From contig NZ_QARE02000002.1 of the NCBI RefSeq assembly GCF_003052515.2, positions 124,001-188,000 of the forward strand: 64,000 bases of DNA. The letters run 5' to 3'. Positions 33,190 to 42,146 of the stretch are shown piece by piece; within the stretch, counting starts at the first letter, position 1; each line of letters opens with the position of its first letter. This stretch comes from Pseudomonas sp. RIT409 (GTDB lineage: Bacteria; Pseudomonadota; Gammaproteobacteria; Pseudomonadales; Pseudomonadaceae). The notes beneath the pieces are model-generated. The model did no database searches, was not told where the DNA came from, and worked only from the letters and a program-made list of their open reading frames with translations. The translations under genes were made by a program, and so were the position numbers.

Positions 33190-35004
33190 ATGGAACTGAG
33201 TGCCAGCTTGCGTTTTGTTCGTGACCTGCATGAGCGCCAACCCATCGATGATCGCGGGGCCGCTATACAGATCGGCATCGTCGGGTGTGGTTCAAGGGGG
33301 CTGACCGTACTTGAACGGCTATGCGCGGTCGCCGCGCACAGCGAGCGAAGGGTGGCGATTCATGTGTTCGAACCTCGCCAACCGGGTCCGGGTTTGCACT
33401 CGGTGGACCAGCCCGCCTGGCTGATGCTCAACACTGTGGCGTCGCAGATTTCAATGTTTCCGGACTCCGCCGCGCTGAACGGGCTTGCCGGGCGCACAGG
33501 ACCGAATTTCTATGAATGGTGCTTGCGCTATAAGGCGGCAGAGCGGGTGGTCAGGCCTGATGAGTTTCTTCCACGCGCTTGGCTAGGAGAGTACTTGGCA
33601 TGGACGTATCGGGAAGTCCTTCGTACGCTGCCCACATGCGTCGACGTCATCCATCATCCCCATGCTGTGGATAACATTGAGCACACCGATACCGGTGCCT
33701 TTGTATTGTCCACAGATGACCGACAGCGCTATCACGTGGATTGGCTCTTGATCACCATCGGGCACGCTGAGCCGCCTGCTGCTGGCGCGGGGCTGGGAAA
33801 GACAACCCAGCGTGTTTGCGCTTATCCACAAGCGCATGCGAGCCAGACTATCGCTTCCACACAGGCGGTCGGCATCGAAGGAATGGGGCTGTCGGCGATG
33901 GACGCGGTCGCGCAGTTGACCGTGGGACGGGGAGGGCGCTTCATCGCGGGGCCTGCTGGGCTGACCTATCAGCCGTCCGGTGAGGAGCCTCGTCTGTTTA
34001 TGTACTCCCGTCGTGGGCTCCCCTATTGGACTCGGCCCGACATCGTCCCGCATCGGCTCGGAGCCGCTCCGTTGATATTCACACTATCCGCCGTCGCTGA
34101 TCTACGCGCCCGGCACCCGATTGGCCTGGATTTCGAATGCCAGGTGTTGCCGCTGATAAAGGCGGAGATGGCTGCGGAATACTTTGGCATGGTCGCCTCT
34201 CTGCGTGGCGAGTCCTCCTTGCGGGTGAAGTCGGAAATCGCGACTGCTCACCTGTTGGGCGAGATTGAGCCCAAGCTACACGCTCTGGCGCGGATGTTTG
34301 GTGTGTCGGGCCTAGACCCTATGCTTTTCGATCCCGGCTATTCGACAGCACCTGTGGAGAATTACGGGCAGTGGGTGAAATCAATGATCGAGGCGGATTT
34401 GCAACAGAGCAGCTACGGGCTTGATCACAGCCCCATCAAAGCTGCGGCTGAGGTATGGAGGAGCTGTCGAGAGCAACTGCGGCGTATTGTGGATAACCAG
34501 GGGCTGAGCAGGGCGTCCCATCGGGTGTTCTTCGATGAGTATGCTCCACTGGTCAACAGGATGGTGGCGGGTCCTCAAAAGGAACGTCACCAAGAGCTGT
34601 TAGCACTGGCAAACGCTGGCATTCTCGACTGGGTCCATCCTTCGCACGTCACGCGCGACCCCGAATCGGGGGACGTTGTACTTCAGCGCGAGGGTGAAAG
34701 TGCGACGTCATTGGACGTGGTTATCTCCGCGCACGTCAGTCCAAATCTGACCGTAGCCTCGCAGCCAGCGATCATACGTCAATTGCGGGAGAGCGGAATT
34801 ATCCACAGTGGCGATGGGAATGATGGACTGATTCATATCGACAGCCATGGCAGAGCTCAACCCAATCTGTGGATAACCGGCCCCATCGTAGAGGGCGCTA
34901 CCTATTACAACCACTACGTGCCTTCATCGGGGAGCTACTCTCGGGCGTTTGTCGATGCTGATCGAATCGCCCGGGAAATGTTAGGGATGATGGTGCCGGC
35001 GTGA
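33190..35004 (+). CDS. FAD/NAD(P)-binding protein, last gene of the operon
   Basis: A 604-residue protein of the FAD-NAD(P)-binding family (NAD_binding_9 type). The dinucleotide-binding start is IGIVGCGSRGLTVLERL (about 28-44), followed by HVFEPRQPGPGLHSVDQP and LMLNTVASQISMFPD, and a later VGIEGMGLSAMDAV second-site-like stretch; the C-terminus ends GPIVEGATYYNHYVPSSGSY. Enzymes of this family are poorly characterised; here it could oxidise a hydrazine, amine or diaminopropionate derivative. The start lies one base after the SbnB-like stop. The coding sequence contains five perfect TTATCCACA/TGTGGATAA 9-mers, which is unusual. Confidence 0.7.
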   Translation: MELSASLRFVRDLHERQPIDDRGAAIQIGIVGCGSRGLTVLERLCAVAAHSERRVAIHVFEPRQPGPGLHSVDQPAWLMLNTVASQISMFPDSAALNGLAGRTGPNFYEWCLRYKAAERVVRPDEFLPRAWLGEYLAWTYREVLRTLPTCVDVIHHPHAVDNIEHTDTGAFVLSTDDRQRYHVDWLLITIGHAEPPAAGAGLGKTTQRVCAYPQAHASQTIASTQAVGIEGMGLSAMDAVAQLTVGRGGRFIAGPAGLTYQPSGEEPRLFMYSRRGLPYWTRPDIVPHRLGAAPLIFTLSAVADLRARHPIGLDFECQVLPLIKAEMAAEYFGMVASLRGESSLRVKSEIATAHLLGEIEPKLHALARMFGVSGLDPMLFDPGYSTAPVENYGQWVKSMIEADLQQSSYGLDHSPIKAAAEVWRSCREQLRRIVDNQGLSRASHRVFFDEYAPLVNRMVAGPQKERHQELLALANAGILDWVHPSHVTRDPESGDVVLQREGESATSLDVVISAHVSPNLTVASQPAIIRQLRESGIIHSGDGNDGLIHIDSHGRAQPNLWITGPIVEGATYYNHYVPSSGSYSRAFVDADRIAREMLGMMVPA

Positions 35005-35051
35005 ACATCGCCTGAGGATCCGCTGCGATAAGCCACCCTGATGCCACGCGT

Positions 35052-35083
35052 AAAAAAGCCCGCACCGGCAACGCCGGGCGGGC
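35052..35083 (-). terminator. Rho-independent terminator of the acyltransferase gene
   Basis: On the minus strand GCCCGC-CCGGC-GTT-GCCGG-(bulge)-GCGGGC is followed by TTTTTT. It lies about 30 bases past the stop of the acyltransferase gene. On the plus strand, for the convergent hydrazine-type operon, the hairpin is present but has no T-tract. Confidence 0.8.
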
Positions 35084-35111
35084 GGGGTGCGAAGTCTTCC
35101 TCTTGGCGAGG

Positions 35112-37058
35112 TCAGTAAGACGTTGCAGCGTTGATAGCGACCTTGGTGTCTCGTGCCCCTTCAAGCGCCGCATTCTCTTTGCGCAATTCGGGCATCACGT
35201 AGTTTTTTACGATGTAGAGCGATCCCGCTGAGCTCAAGTGGCCTGAGTCGATTTGCAGCAATGAATGATCCTCCTGCAAGCGCACCAGGCATGAGTCGAC
35301 CACGCACAATCCGTCCATCAGCGACACGAAATCGACCATGTGGGGATCGATCATGGCCCGTGTGGCGCGGTTCGTGTCGATCAGTTCCTTGTCCATAGCG
35401 GAATCGGTGATGTGCGAATCGTCCGTGCCCCAGTGACGATTGGCAATGACGCTGGGCAACGAAGGGTTCCACTGGGGCAGAGGCCCCATCAGCACCACTC
35501 GTTTGACACCGTCGGCCTTGAGCCGCGCGGCCAGCTCGTTCCAGCGCGTCTTGTCGTGCTGATCCTTTTGCGCGATCACCACCACCTCAGGTTGCAACGC
35601 AGCGATGGCTTTCAAAGCGGTGGTGTTGGAGTAGTTGCAGGTAATCCGCGCTGGGGTTTCCCTGCCTGTATCTATTGTCAGGCTGGGCTTACAGCCGGCA
35701 GAGGCCACCTGGTAGAAAGGCGTGCCCCGTGCCAGGAACGTTCTCAAGCCGAGCGACAGCGCTTGTGCGTGGGAATCGCCCCAGAGGAATACGCCGCCAT
35801 CGCCCGATTTGCGCGTGCATGACGCGTCGATCTGCGTCTGGTTGCGCTCAGTGAACGCCGAAAAGGCATCGCATTTCAGCCAATAGTTTTCATACAGGTT
35901 TTTCTGCCGGGTCGCGTAATCCTGAAGAAAGCGTGCCTTGTCCGAGATGCTCACCGGGCGCAGCGCAGAAACGGCGCCATCGGTGGCATTGACCGCCGTG
36001 CCACCGACGAAGACCAGCGCAATCAGAGCGCCCGCACCCGCAAATCGCCACGAGCTTGTCGATGCTTTTTTCTGCGGCGTTTGTTCGATCAGCGAGTACG
36101 AAAGCTGGGCCAGAACAAAGGCAGCGATGATGCCTGGCAGCGCGTTGAGTGGACTTCCGAGATAACCCGCATAACTCATGTACACCACGACGGGCCAGTG
36201 CCACAAATACAATGAATACGACAGTTTGCCGGTCCATTGGGAAAACCGGTTGTTGGTCACGGGCGAGTCTTGCCGCGCCGCCATGATGACTGCGAATGTG
36301 CCCAGCACCGGCATCAAAGCCAGATAGCCAGGCCACACCACGCGCTCCGAGAGGACGACAAAGCTGGCGGCCATCAACCCCAGGCCGGTGGCTTCCAAAA
36401 CCCGTTGTTGCGCGGGATTCAGTTTCACTGGAAACAACGCGGCCACGCCGCCCAGCAACAGTTCCCAGGCACGTGTAGGCAGTAGATAGAACGCAGGCTC
36501 CGGCCACTTGACCGACGCGATCACACAGACGACGAAACCGCCCACACATGCCGCCATGACCACCCAGCGCAAATGACGCACTGTCATGACCTTACTCAGC
36601 CCCAATAGCACGACGGGGTAGAGCATGTAGAACTGCCATTCCACGGACAGCGACCACGTATGCAGCAGCCACTTTTCGTGGGCGCTGGCAGTGAAATAGC
36701 CCGCTTCCGACCAGTATGTGAAGTTGGAGTAGAACCCGAGGCTGGCAGCGACGTGTTTGCCGAGCTCGCTGTATTCCAGTGGCAGCAGATAGACCCAGCC
36801 GAGTATCAGCAGGGCCGCGCACATGACGGCCAAGGCCGGAATGATTCGCCGCGCCCGAGACTTATAGAAACCAATGAGACTCAGGCTGTCTTTCTCCAGA
36901 TTGCGGAACAGTATTCCGGTGATCAGAAACCCGGAAATCACGAAGAAAATATCCACACCGGAAAATCCGCCCGGCAGCCAGGCGGGATTGAAATGGAAGA
37001 TCACCACTGCGATGACCGCGATGGCCCTGAGTCCATTGATGTCTTTTCTGAAATCCAT
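35112..37058 (-). CDS. OafA/PatB-type acyltransferase with SGNH domain
   Basis: A 648-residue membrane O-acyltransferase. Residues about 1-340 form the acyltransferase-3 domain with ten or so helices (RKDINGLRAIAVIAVVIFHF, GGFSGVDIFFVISGFLI, HTWSLSVEWQFY). A C-terminal SGNH domain begins near FLWGDSHAQAL and has the late SxxH-like block DSGHLSSAGS. The family transfers acetyl groups from the cytoplasm to extracytoplasmic glycans. It is the last gene of a three-gene unit with a glycosidase and a polymerase, so it probably decorates the polysaccharide they make. A terminator follows. Confidence 0.9.
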   Translation of the reverse strand: MDFRKDINGLRAIAVIAVVIFHFNPAWLPGGFSGVDIFFVISGFLITGILFRNLEKDSLSLIGFYKSRARRIIPALAVMCAALLILGWVYLLPLEYSELGKHVAASLGFYSNFTYWSEAGYFTASAHEKWLLHTWSLSVEWQFYMLYPVVLLGLSKVMTVRHLRWVVMAACVGGFVVCVIASVKWPEPAFYLLPTRAWELLLGGVAALFPVKLNPAQQRVLEATGLGLMAASFVVLSERVVWPGYLALMPVLGTFAVIMAARQDSPVTNNRFSQWTGKLSYSLYLWHWPVVVYMSYAGYLGSPLNALPGIIAAFVLAQLSYSLIEQTPQKKASTSSWRFAGAGALIALVFVGGTAVNATDGAVSALRPVSISDKARFLQDYATRQKNLYENYWLKCDAFSAFTERNQTQIDASCTRKSGDGGVFLWGDSHAQALSLGLRTFLARGTPFYQVASAGCKPSLTIDTGRETPARITCNYSNTTALKAIAALQPEVVVIAQKDQHDKTRWNELAARLKADGVKRVVLMGPLPQWNPSLPSVIANRHWGTDDSHITDSAMDKELIDTNRATRAMIDPHMVDFVSLMDGLCVVDSCLVRLQEDHSLLQIDSGHLSSAGSLYIVKNYVMPELRKENAALEGARDTKVAINAATSY

Positions 37059-37108
37059 GGCAATTCTTCAAGTGACGTTGTTAAGAGGCCAGCGCAGAAA
37101 CGCATCCC

Positions 37109-38410
37109 TTAGCCTGATGCGCCCACGCGAATGATTTTTGGGAAGCCGTTCAATGTGATAGGCGCCGAACACTGCTGCGCTTGGCAAACCCAGGATTGCT
37201 CCGCGTTGAACCAGCCCTTTTGCGGCTGGGCGGTGTCGATGAGCCTGAGCGCACCGTTCTGGGGGCCAGCGGAATGTACGGTTTTCTCGATGGTTTTCCT
37301 GGCACCTGCCCAGGCCACGACGATCTGCTCTTCACCCTTCGTGAAGTGCAGCAAATAAGCGTCATCGGCCCACACGCTGGCGTCTGGGTCGTAGGTGAAG
37401 TCTTTGATGAAGGGGCTGATGACCTTCAGCACGTTGTAGGCCGGCTTGGCTGAAAGGTCTTCATTTAAAAGCCCGAAGTTATGCTCCTGATCCTTTCGAT
37501 CGGCCCCGTCGTTGATCAGGTCGTACCACCACATGCCTTTGAGATTGGGGATCGTGCGCGCGAAAAACAGGATGCGTGCCATGAAGGCCGCCTGGGTTTC
37601 GGGGGTGCTCCCGCAGTTCCCGGTGTGGCTCGGCCAAGCCATCTCGGTGATGTACAACGGTACGTCGCGACCGGCCTTGGTGCGGATATGGCGTTCGTAT
37701 TCACGCACCCAATTGACCCAACCCTCCGGATTGTTTCGACCGCCCCCCGCGCAATGCGCGTAGGGATGGATCGACAGCCCGTCGACCTGATCGAGCATGC
37801 CGGCGTCGATCAAGTGGTCGGCAAATCCTTCGTCCATGCCCTGGGGGGTGATCGAACCGGCCAGGATTTTCGCGGGCGAGCCGTTTTGCCCTTGGGTGTG
37901 CTTGCGAATCAGCGGCACCGTGTCACGCACCAGCGCTGCGTAGTCGGCGGCCAGCTTGGGATCGCCCGGGGCTTCCAGGTCCCATTCATTCCAGATTTCG
38001 TAGTAATTGACCCTGTTCCCCAACTGACCGACCACGTAATTGACGTAATTCAGATAGCCCGCCTTGACCTTGCCTGCGCGCGGCTTGGCGTTGTCGTGAA
38101 AAAAGGTGCTGTAGTCGAGAATTACCAGGCGGGACAAGTTCTGCGTGGCTGCAGCGCTCAGGTAATCACGCCATGGCTGCACGATCCTCAGTTGATTGGG
38201 TGCCGGCTCGGCGGTCGACCAGAACGCATCGTCCTTGAGGGCGGTGACGCCGGCTTGCGCCGCAAGCTGCAACGGCACTCGAGGCGAAGCCGGAAAGTTC
38301 ATCAAGTGGGTGCCGATGCCCAGAATGAACGGCTCGTCGGCGGCCGCTTCATGAACGAGGAACACGCTGAGCAGAGACAGGAATGCGGCTGACAGGCGGC
38401 TGAACTTCAT
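37109..38410 (-). CDS. Secreted glycoside hydrolase (clan A, PslG/GH39-like)
   Basis: A 433-residue exported (beta/alpha)8-barrel glycosidase. ATG 38410 gives a signal peptide cleaved near AAA-DEP; a TTG at 38425 is an unlikely alternative. The acid/base is seen in YYEIWNEWD and the nucleophile in LYITEMAWPSH, the two-glutamate pattern of clan GH-A enzymes such as PslG, which trims exopolysaccharide in the periplasm. A C-terminal beta domain follows from about residue 330. Its start lies 12 bases past the stop of the polymerase gene, so it is in one operon with it. Confidence 0.82.
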   Translation of the reverse strand: MKFSRLSAAFLSLLSVFLVHEAAADEPFILGIGTHLMNFPASPRVPLQLAAQAGVTALKDDAFWSTAEPAPNQLRIVQPWRDYLSAAATQNLSRLVILDYSTFFHDNAKPRAGKVKAGYLNYVNYVVGQLGNRVNYYEIWNEWDLEAPGDPKLAADYAALVRDTVPLIRKHTQGQNGSPAKILAGSITPQGMDEGFADHLIDAGMLDQVDGLSIHPYAHCAGGGRNNPEGWVNWVREYERHIRTKAGRDVPLYITEMAWPSHTGNCGSTPETQAAFMARILFFARTIPNLKGMWWYDLINDGADRKDQEHNFGLLNEDLSAKPAYNVLKVISPFIKDFTYDPDASVWADDAYLLHFTKGEEQIVVAWAGARKTIEKTVHSAGPQNGALRLIDTAQPQKGWFNAEQSWVCQAQQCSAPITLNGFPKIIRVGASG

Positions 38411-38421
38411 TGCCGGTGCTC

Positions 38422-39717
38422 TCAATTCAAGTGGGGCAGGACAGGAAACAGAGCGTGCGTCCCGCTGAACGTGGAGGTCACCGGACGCGGTACTCGATTT
38501 CGGCCGAGGACGTGACCAATGGCCATGCCCAGAAACAAATTGGCCGTCGCGATTTCAGGCATGTCGGTGGTCCAGCCCGTCAGCAGACAGCAAAAGCACA
38601 CCGCCAGTAACGCTCGTCCCGCCCGCGTCACGTCATCGCCCAAGGCAATGAACAGAGGGATCTGCAACGTGAACAGAAGAATCCCGAACGCGCCCAGCAT
38701 GCCCCACAGGTACAGCACGGTGCTGTCTGAACCCAGGGTGGGCAGGCCCGGAATCGGGAACAGGGCCAATGTGCTGCCATAGGCGCCGAGCCCAGCCCCG
38801 GTCAGCTCCCAACCTTCGCTGATGATCCACCTCGCCATGTTCGGCCAACTGTTGATCAAACGATCGTAAAGCGAAGACAGGGTGCCGGTGCTGGCCAGGC
38901 CCGCGTTGAAGTCGTAGAGAAAACTGATCAGCGGCAGGATCATCCCGATCAGTACAGCGATCGTCATCACCACCCGCGCTGTCCAGTGAAACCGCAGGAT
39001 CATCAGCAGTCCCACCGCGCACACGAAGCCGGCTGCGGGTGCCTTGCTCGTCGTCATGACGATCGCCACAGCAGTCACGCCGCTGAGCACGAGCATCAAG
39101 AGCCTGGACCGCAAGAACGGCATCACGAACAACGCGCCCATCGCCAGGTTGATCGACAGGATATTGGACACGCGTGCAAAACCGGCCAGGCGGTCGGCTT
39201 CGTCTACCGCCCAGGCCGTATTGCCGCTCAACTCCGTTTCGCCGAGTGTGTAGCTGTAGCCTTTCCAGGGAACGGACGTCAGTTTGTCCAGCGCCAGCCC
39301 GACGAAAGACGCTAGCAGGCACAGGCCGACCGCCCACAGCAGCAGCTTTTTGCGATGGATGAGCTGTTCGCTGCAAATCATGCCGAACAATATCGGGCAG
39401 ATCCCGAAGACACTGAATCCGATGTTGCTGAGTGACGCGCCATGCAGCATGGCGATCAGGCTCGAAATCACCAGCGCGAGCAGGCCGAGCCACACCCCTT
39501 TGCTGGTCTTCAAGTGCAGGAGTTGCAGCATCAGCAGCAGGCAGCAAAGGATTTTGGGACCGTACAGCACCGCGGACAGGCCCGCCTTGTCCAGATAAAA
39601 ACGCAGCGCCCCCGAGAATGTTTCGACCACGATCAAGCTGATGGCCGTCCAGACGATGGCCGTGGAGATGTTGAAAGAGAGGATCGAAGGTTTATCAACG
39701 GCGGCATTCGACATCAT
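38422..39717 (-). CDS. O-antigen ligase/polymerase-like membrane protein
   Basis: A 431-residue inner-membrane protein with ten to twelve helices and one long periplasmic loop (about 160-290), the layout of Wzy polymerases and WaaL-type ligases. Low sequence identity is usual for this group, so the call rests on topology and on its glycosidase and acyltransferase partners. The gene starts ATGATG after AAAGGGAC and is first in the three-gene unit, about 200 bases downstream of a good promoter. Confidence 0.7.
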   Translation of the reverse strand: MMSNAAVDKPSILSFNISTAIVWTAISLIVVETFSGALRFYLDKAGLSAVLYGPKILCCLLLMLQLLHLKTSKGVWLGLLALVISSLIAMLHGASLSNIGFSVFGICPILFGMICSEQLIHRKKLLLWAVGLCLLASFVGLALDKLTSVPWKGYSYTLGETELSGNTAWAVDEADRLAGFARVSNILSINLAMGALFVMPFLRSRLLMLVLSGVTAVAIVMTTSKAPAAGFVCAVGLLMILRFHWTARVVMTIAVLIGMILPLISFLYDFNAGLASTGTLSSLYDRLINSWPNMARWIISEGWELTGAGLGAYGSTLALFPIPGLPTLGSDSTVLYLWGMLGAFGILLFTLQIPLFIALGDDVTRAGRALLAVCFCCLLTGWTTDMPEIATANLFLGMAIGHVLGRNRVPRPVTSTFSGTHALFPVLPHLN

Positions 39718-40258
39718 GGTCAGTCCCTTTGAAGCGCTCGAATGGAAGTGATTGTCGGACAGCTAGCCGGGGGCTGGCCGGTTGAAGTTCTCGACGCAAA
39801 GCTACCGCCCATCGACTCAGCTTCGGGCTGTCGATCAGAAAATAGATGCGGTATGTCGCAAGCGCCGGGGTAGGTGCAGCAGAGCTTGGCAAGCCATGCT
39901 GAATCGGCGTGACAGGAGATATATCAGCCCCAGATGGAGAGGCTGTCAACGAATTAGTCAAATTTTCGGACAGGGTCGCCCGACCGAAAAAATCGGAGTC
40001 TCTAACTTATTGAATTTATTGAGGGTGTGAAATTTGACGCTGGTAAATCGGGCGATCTCCAGCGCCTTTTCGGCCGCCGTCTATGACTCATTTCTGTTAC
40101 AACACAGCCGAGCATTGCAGGGTCTCGACGGGCTCGTCGGCGGGCTCAGCATATAGAACGGGGCCGGCATCTGGCTCCGGGATCGAGCGCTTCTCTCATC
40201 CTTTTGCAGGATCACAGAAGCGCTCACGCAGGCTCAATGCACCGCTGCGGTCAATGGC
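39718..40258. other. Intergenic region upstream of the polysaccharide genes
   Basis: About 540 bases with no convincing gene. It holds the promoter at 39921-39949, an AT-rich stretch at about 39,950-40,030 and the 3' flank of opgD. The long leader (about 200 bases) between promoter and polymerase start may carry regulation, but I see no specific element. Confidence 0.5.
39921..39949 (-). promoter_or_regulatory. Sigma-70 promoter of the polysaccharide operon
   Basis: Minus strand: TTGACA, 17-base spacer, TGATAT. The -35 is a perfect match and the -10 a good one. It points to the polymerase gene at 39717. Confidence 0.65.
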
Positions 40259-41878
40259 TCAGGTGTATTTGCGTTTGTCCGGTGCAGGCGGAAAGTACTG
40301 GTACAGCCACGTCTCGCTCAGCGTCCTATCGCCCGTTTTGATGAACATGCGCATCTCTACAGGGTCGACGGAATCGTTGGTTGGATACCAATCGAAGGTC
40401 ACACGGAAGCCTTTGATATCCGGCAATACAAGCACATTGAAATCCTGCACCTTGCCGTTCGATACGGAGACAACAGGTTCGATCCCCGAGCCTTCCGGCA
40501 GGCGATCCAGTCCTCCGCCGTTGAAGTCCACGGCAAACCGTCGCGCCCAGACATCGGGGTAATGCTCTCCCGGTGCCCAGCCTTCAATGAAGCCGCCCAT
40601 GCCGGAGCGCGTCGCATTGACCTGCGCCAGCGGCGTGCTCACCGGTGGCAACGGACTCCAATAGAGCTTGTAGCCGTAATTCATGGACATTCCGGCCTTG
40701 ACCGGCACTTTCGGGTTCCAGAAGGCAACGATGTTGTCCAGCGTCTCGCCTGTGGTCGGCAGTTCCAGCAGGTCGATCGATCCCTCCCCCCAAGGCGTGG
40801 TGGGCTCGACCCACAGGCTCGGCCGACGGTGATACCAGTCGACGGTGTCCTGGTAGGTCTTGAAGTCATGATCGGTCTGCACCAGACCGAATCCTTTCGG
40901 GTCCTTGTCGGCGAAGGCGTTGAATTGGAGTTTGGCCGGGTTATTGAGAGGACGGCAGATCCACTCACCGTTGCCGCGCCACATGGCGAGCCGATCCGAG
41001 TCATGGATCTCGGGGTGAATGGTGTCGCACATCCGGCGTTCGTGGGTGCCACAGCTGAACATGCTGGTCATGGTCGCGATGCCCAGTTGCTCGATGTCGG
41101 CCCGAGCGTTGATGTGCGCGTCGATGTCCATCACCACACGCTCGGCTTGGCAATCGATATCGAAGCGGTAGGCGCCCGTTGCGCTCGGCGAATCCAGGAG
41201 CGCGTACACCACGAAGCGCGTGGCGTCCTTGGTTGGTTTTTCAAACCAGAACTTGGTGAAATCCGGAAATTCTTCCGGGCGGTGGGCGTAGGTGTCGATC
41301 GCCAGGCCCCGAGCGGACAGGCCGTATTGTTTGTTGCTGTCAATCGCGCGGAAGTAGCTGGCCCCCAGGAACGACAAGATGTCGTTGATTGCGATTTCAG
41401 GGGCCTTGAAAAGCTTGAAGCCTGCAAAGCCCAAGTCGCCTTTTAGCTGACTCTGGTCAATGCGGCTGGCTTCGTAATTGAACAGTTCAGGACGGAAATG
41501 CACCTCCCGCGCCTGGTTCGTGGCCGGGTCGACGCTGTACATACGCACCGGCGTCTTGAAACCCGCGCCGACGTGGAAGAAATGCACGTCCAGTTGACCC
41601 TTGACGTCGTTCCACAGGGAATGGCCGGCGTCGTATCGGATGGCGTTGAACTGTTGTGGGGTCATGTTCGCCAGGGTAGGCGGCAGGTTCTGCTTGGTGC
41701 TGACGTAGGCTTTGCCGGCCATCTGCTTGGCGAGGTCTTGCAAGGTCTTGAAGTCGAAATGTTCGATGTCGCCGTCTGCTGCGGCCGCCAGGGCATGTGC
41801 TGCATAAAGGCCCGAGGCGGGCAGCGCGCTATACGCTGCCAGCGCCATGGAAGCTTTCAGTAGATTCCTGCGATTCAT
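40259..41878 (-). CDS. opgD: Periplasmic glucan biosynthesis protein OpgD
   Basis: A 539-residue periplasmic protein of the MdoG/OpgD family that shapes or trims osmoregulated periplasmic glucans. ATG 41878 follows GAGG and yields a Tat signal peptide ([20 protein letters not shown]), as in OpgD rather than Sec-exported OpgG. The [18 protein letters not shown] start, the SYFRAID and [13 protein letters not shown] blocks and the length are all typical. No opgG or opgH is adjacent, as is common for opgD. Confidence 0.92.
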   Translation of the reverse strand: MNRRNLLKASMALAAYSALPASGLYAAHALAAAADGDIEHFDFKTLQDLAKQMAGKAYVSTKQNLPPTLANMTPQQFNAIRYDAGHSLWNDVKGQLDVHFFHVGAGFKTPVRMYSVDPATNQAREVHFRPELFNYEASRIDQSQLKGDLGFAGFKLFKAPEIAINDILSFLGASYFRAIDSNKQYGLSARGLAIDTYAHRPEEFPDFTKFWFEKPTKDATRFVVYALLDSPSATGAYRFDIDCQAERVVMDIDAHINARADIEQLGIATMTSMFSCGTHERRMCDTIHPEIHDSDRLAMWRGNGEWICRPLNNPAKLQFNAFADKDPKGFGLVQTDHDFKTYQDTVDWYHRRPSLWVEPTTPWGEGSIDLLELPTTGETLDNIVAFWNPKVPVKAGMSMNYGYKLYWSPLPPVSTPLAQVNATRSGMGGFIEGWAPGEHYPDVWARRFAVDFNGGGLDRLPEGSGIEPVVSVSNGKVQDFNVLVLPDIKGFRVTFDWYPTNDSVDPVEMRMFIKTGDRTLSETWLYQYFPPAPDKRKYT

Positions 41879-42146
41879 AAGGTGAAGCCTCTGAAGAAAT
41901 GCTGTGCCTTCCTGCACATGGACGTGCGCTTTCCCAATCCTTGCCGAACGCAAATTACCAACAACACAGATAACAATCTCGGCATCTTGTTCGGAAAAAA
42001 AAGAAAATTCGTTTCAGAGCACTTCCTGATGGGCTTCAACGGGTTGCTGTAGGTCAAACCCTGCGGGCAACGGGCCGCGCGACCGTCAGCGCCTTTGGAA
42101 ACGCCGCCATCGACACGCCGCGTTGCGGCCGCAAGGCCCGGGTCGG

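Larger units (their letters stand above)
29294..34876. repeat. Cluster of perfect DnaA-box 9-mers
   Basis: TTATCCACA or its complement TGTGGATAA occurs at 29294, 29380, 31341, 33666, 33822, 34488, 34799 and 34868, all inside genes of the hydrazine-type operon. Three more lie just left (23267, 23329, 25435). Elsewhere in the window I found only 43718, 44419 and 58968. The density is far above chance for a 9-mer. Confidence 0.7.

Noticed and set aside
33666..34876. Replication origin (oriC or plasmid origin)
   Set aside because: DnaA-box 9-mers are present, but there is no dnaA, dnaN, rep gene or AT-rich unwinding region, and the boxes lie inside coding sequence.
25740..35004. Reading the N-hydroxylase plus SbnA/SbnB set as a siderophore cluster
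   Set aside because: No NRPS, no IucA/IucC-type synthetase, no TonB receptor and no siderophore exporter are present, while the cupin/MetRS-like pair fits hydrazine synthetases much better.
37481..38392. 303-residue frame antisense to the glycosidase
   Set aside because: The glycosidase has a signal peptide and both catalytic glutamates on the minus strand.
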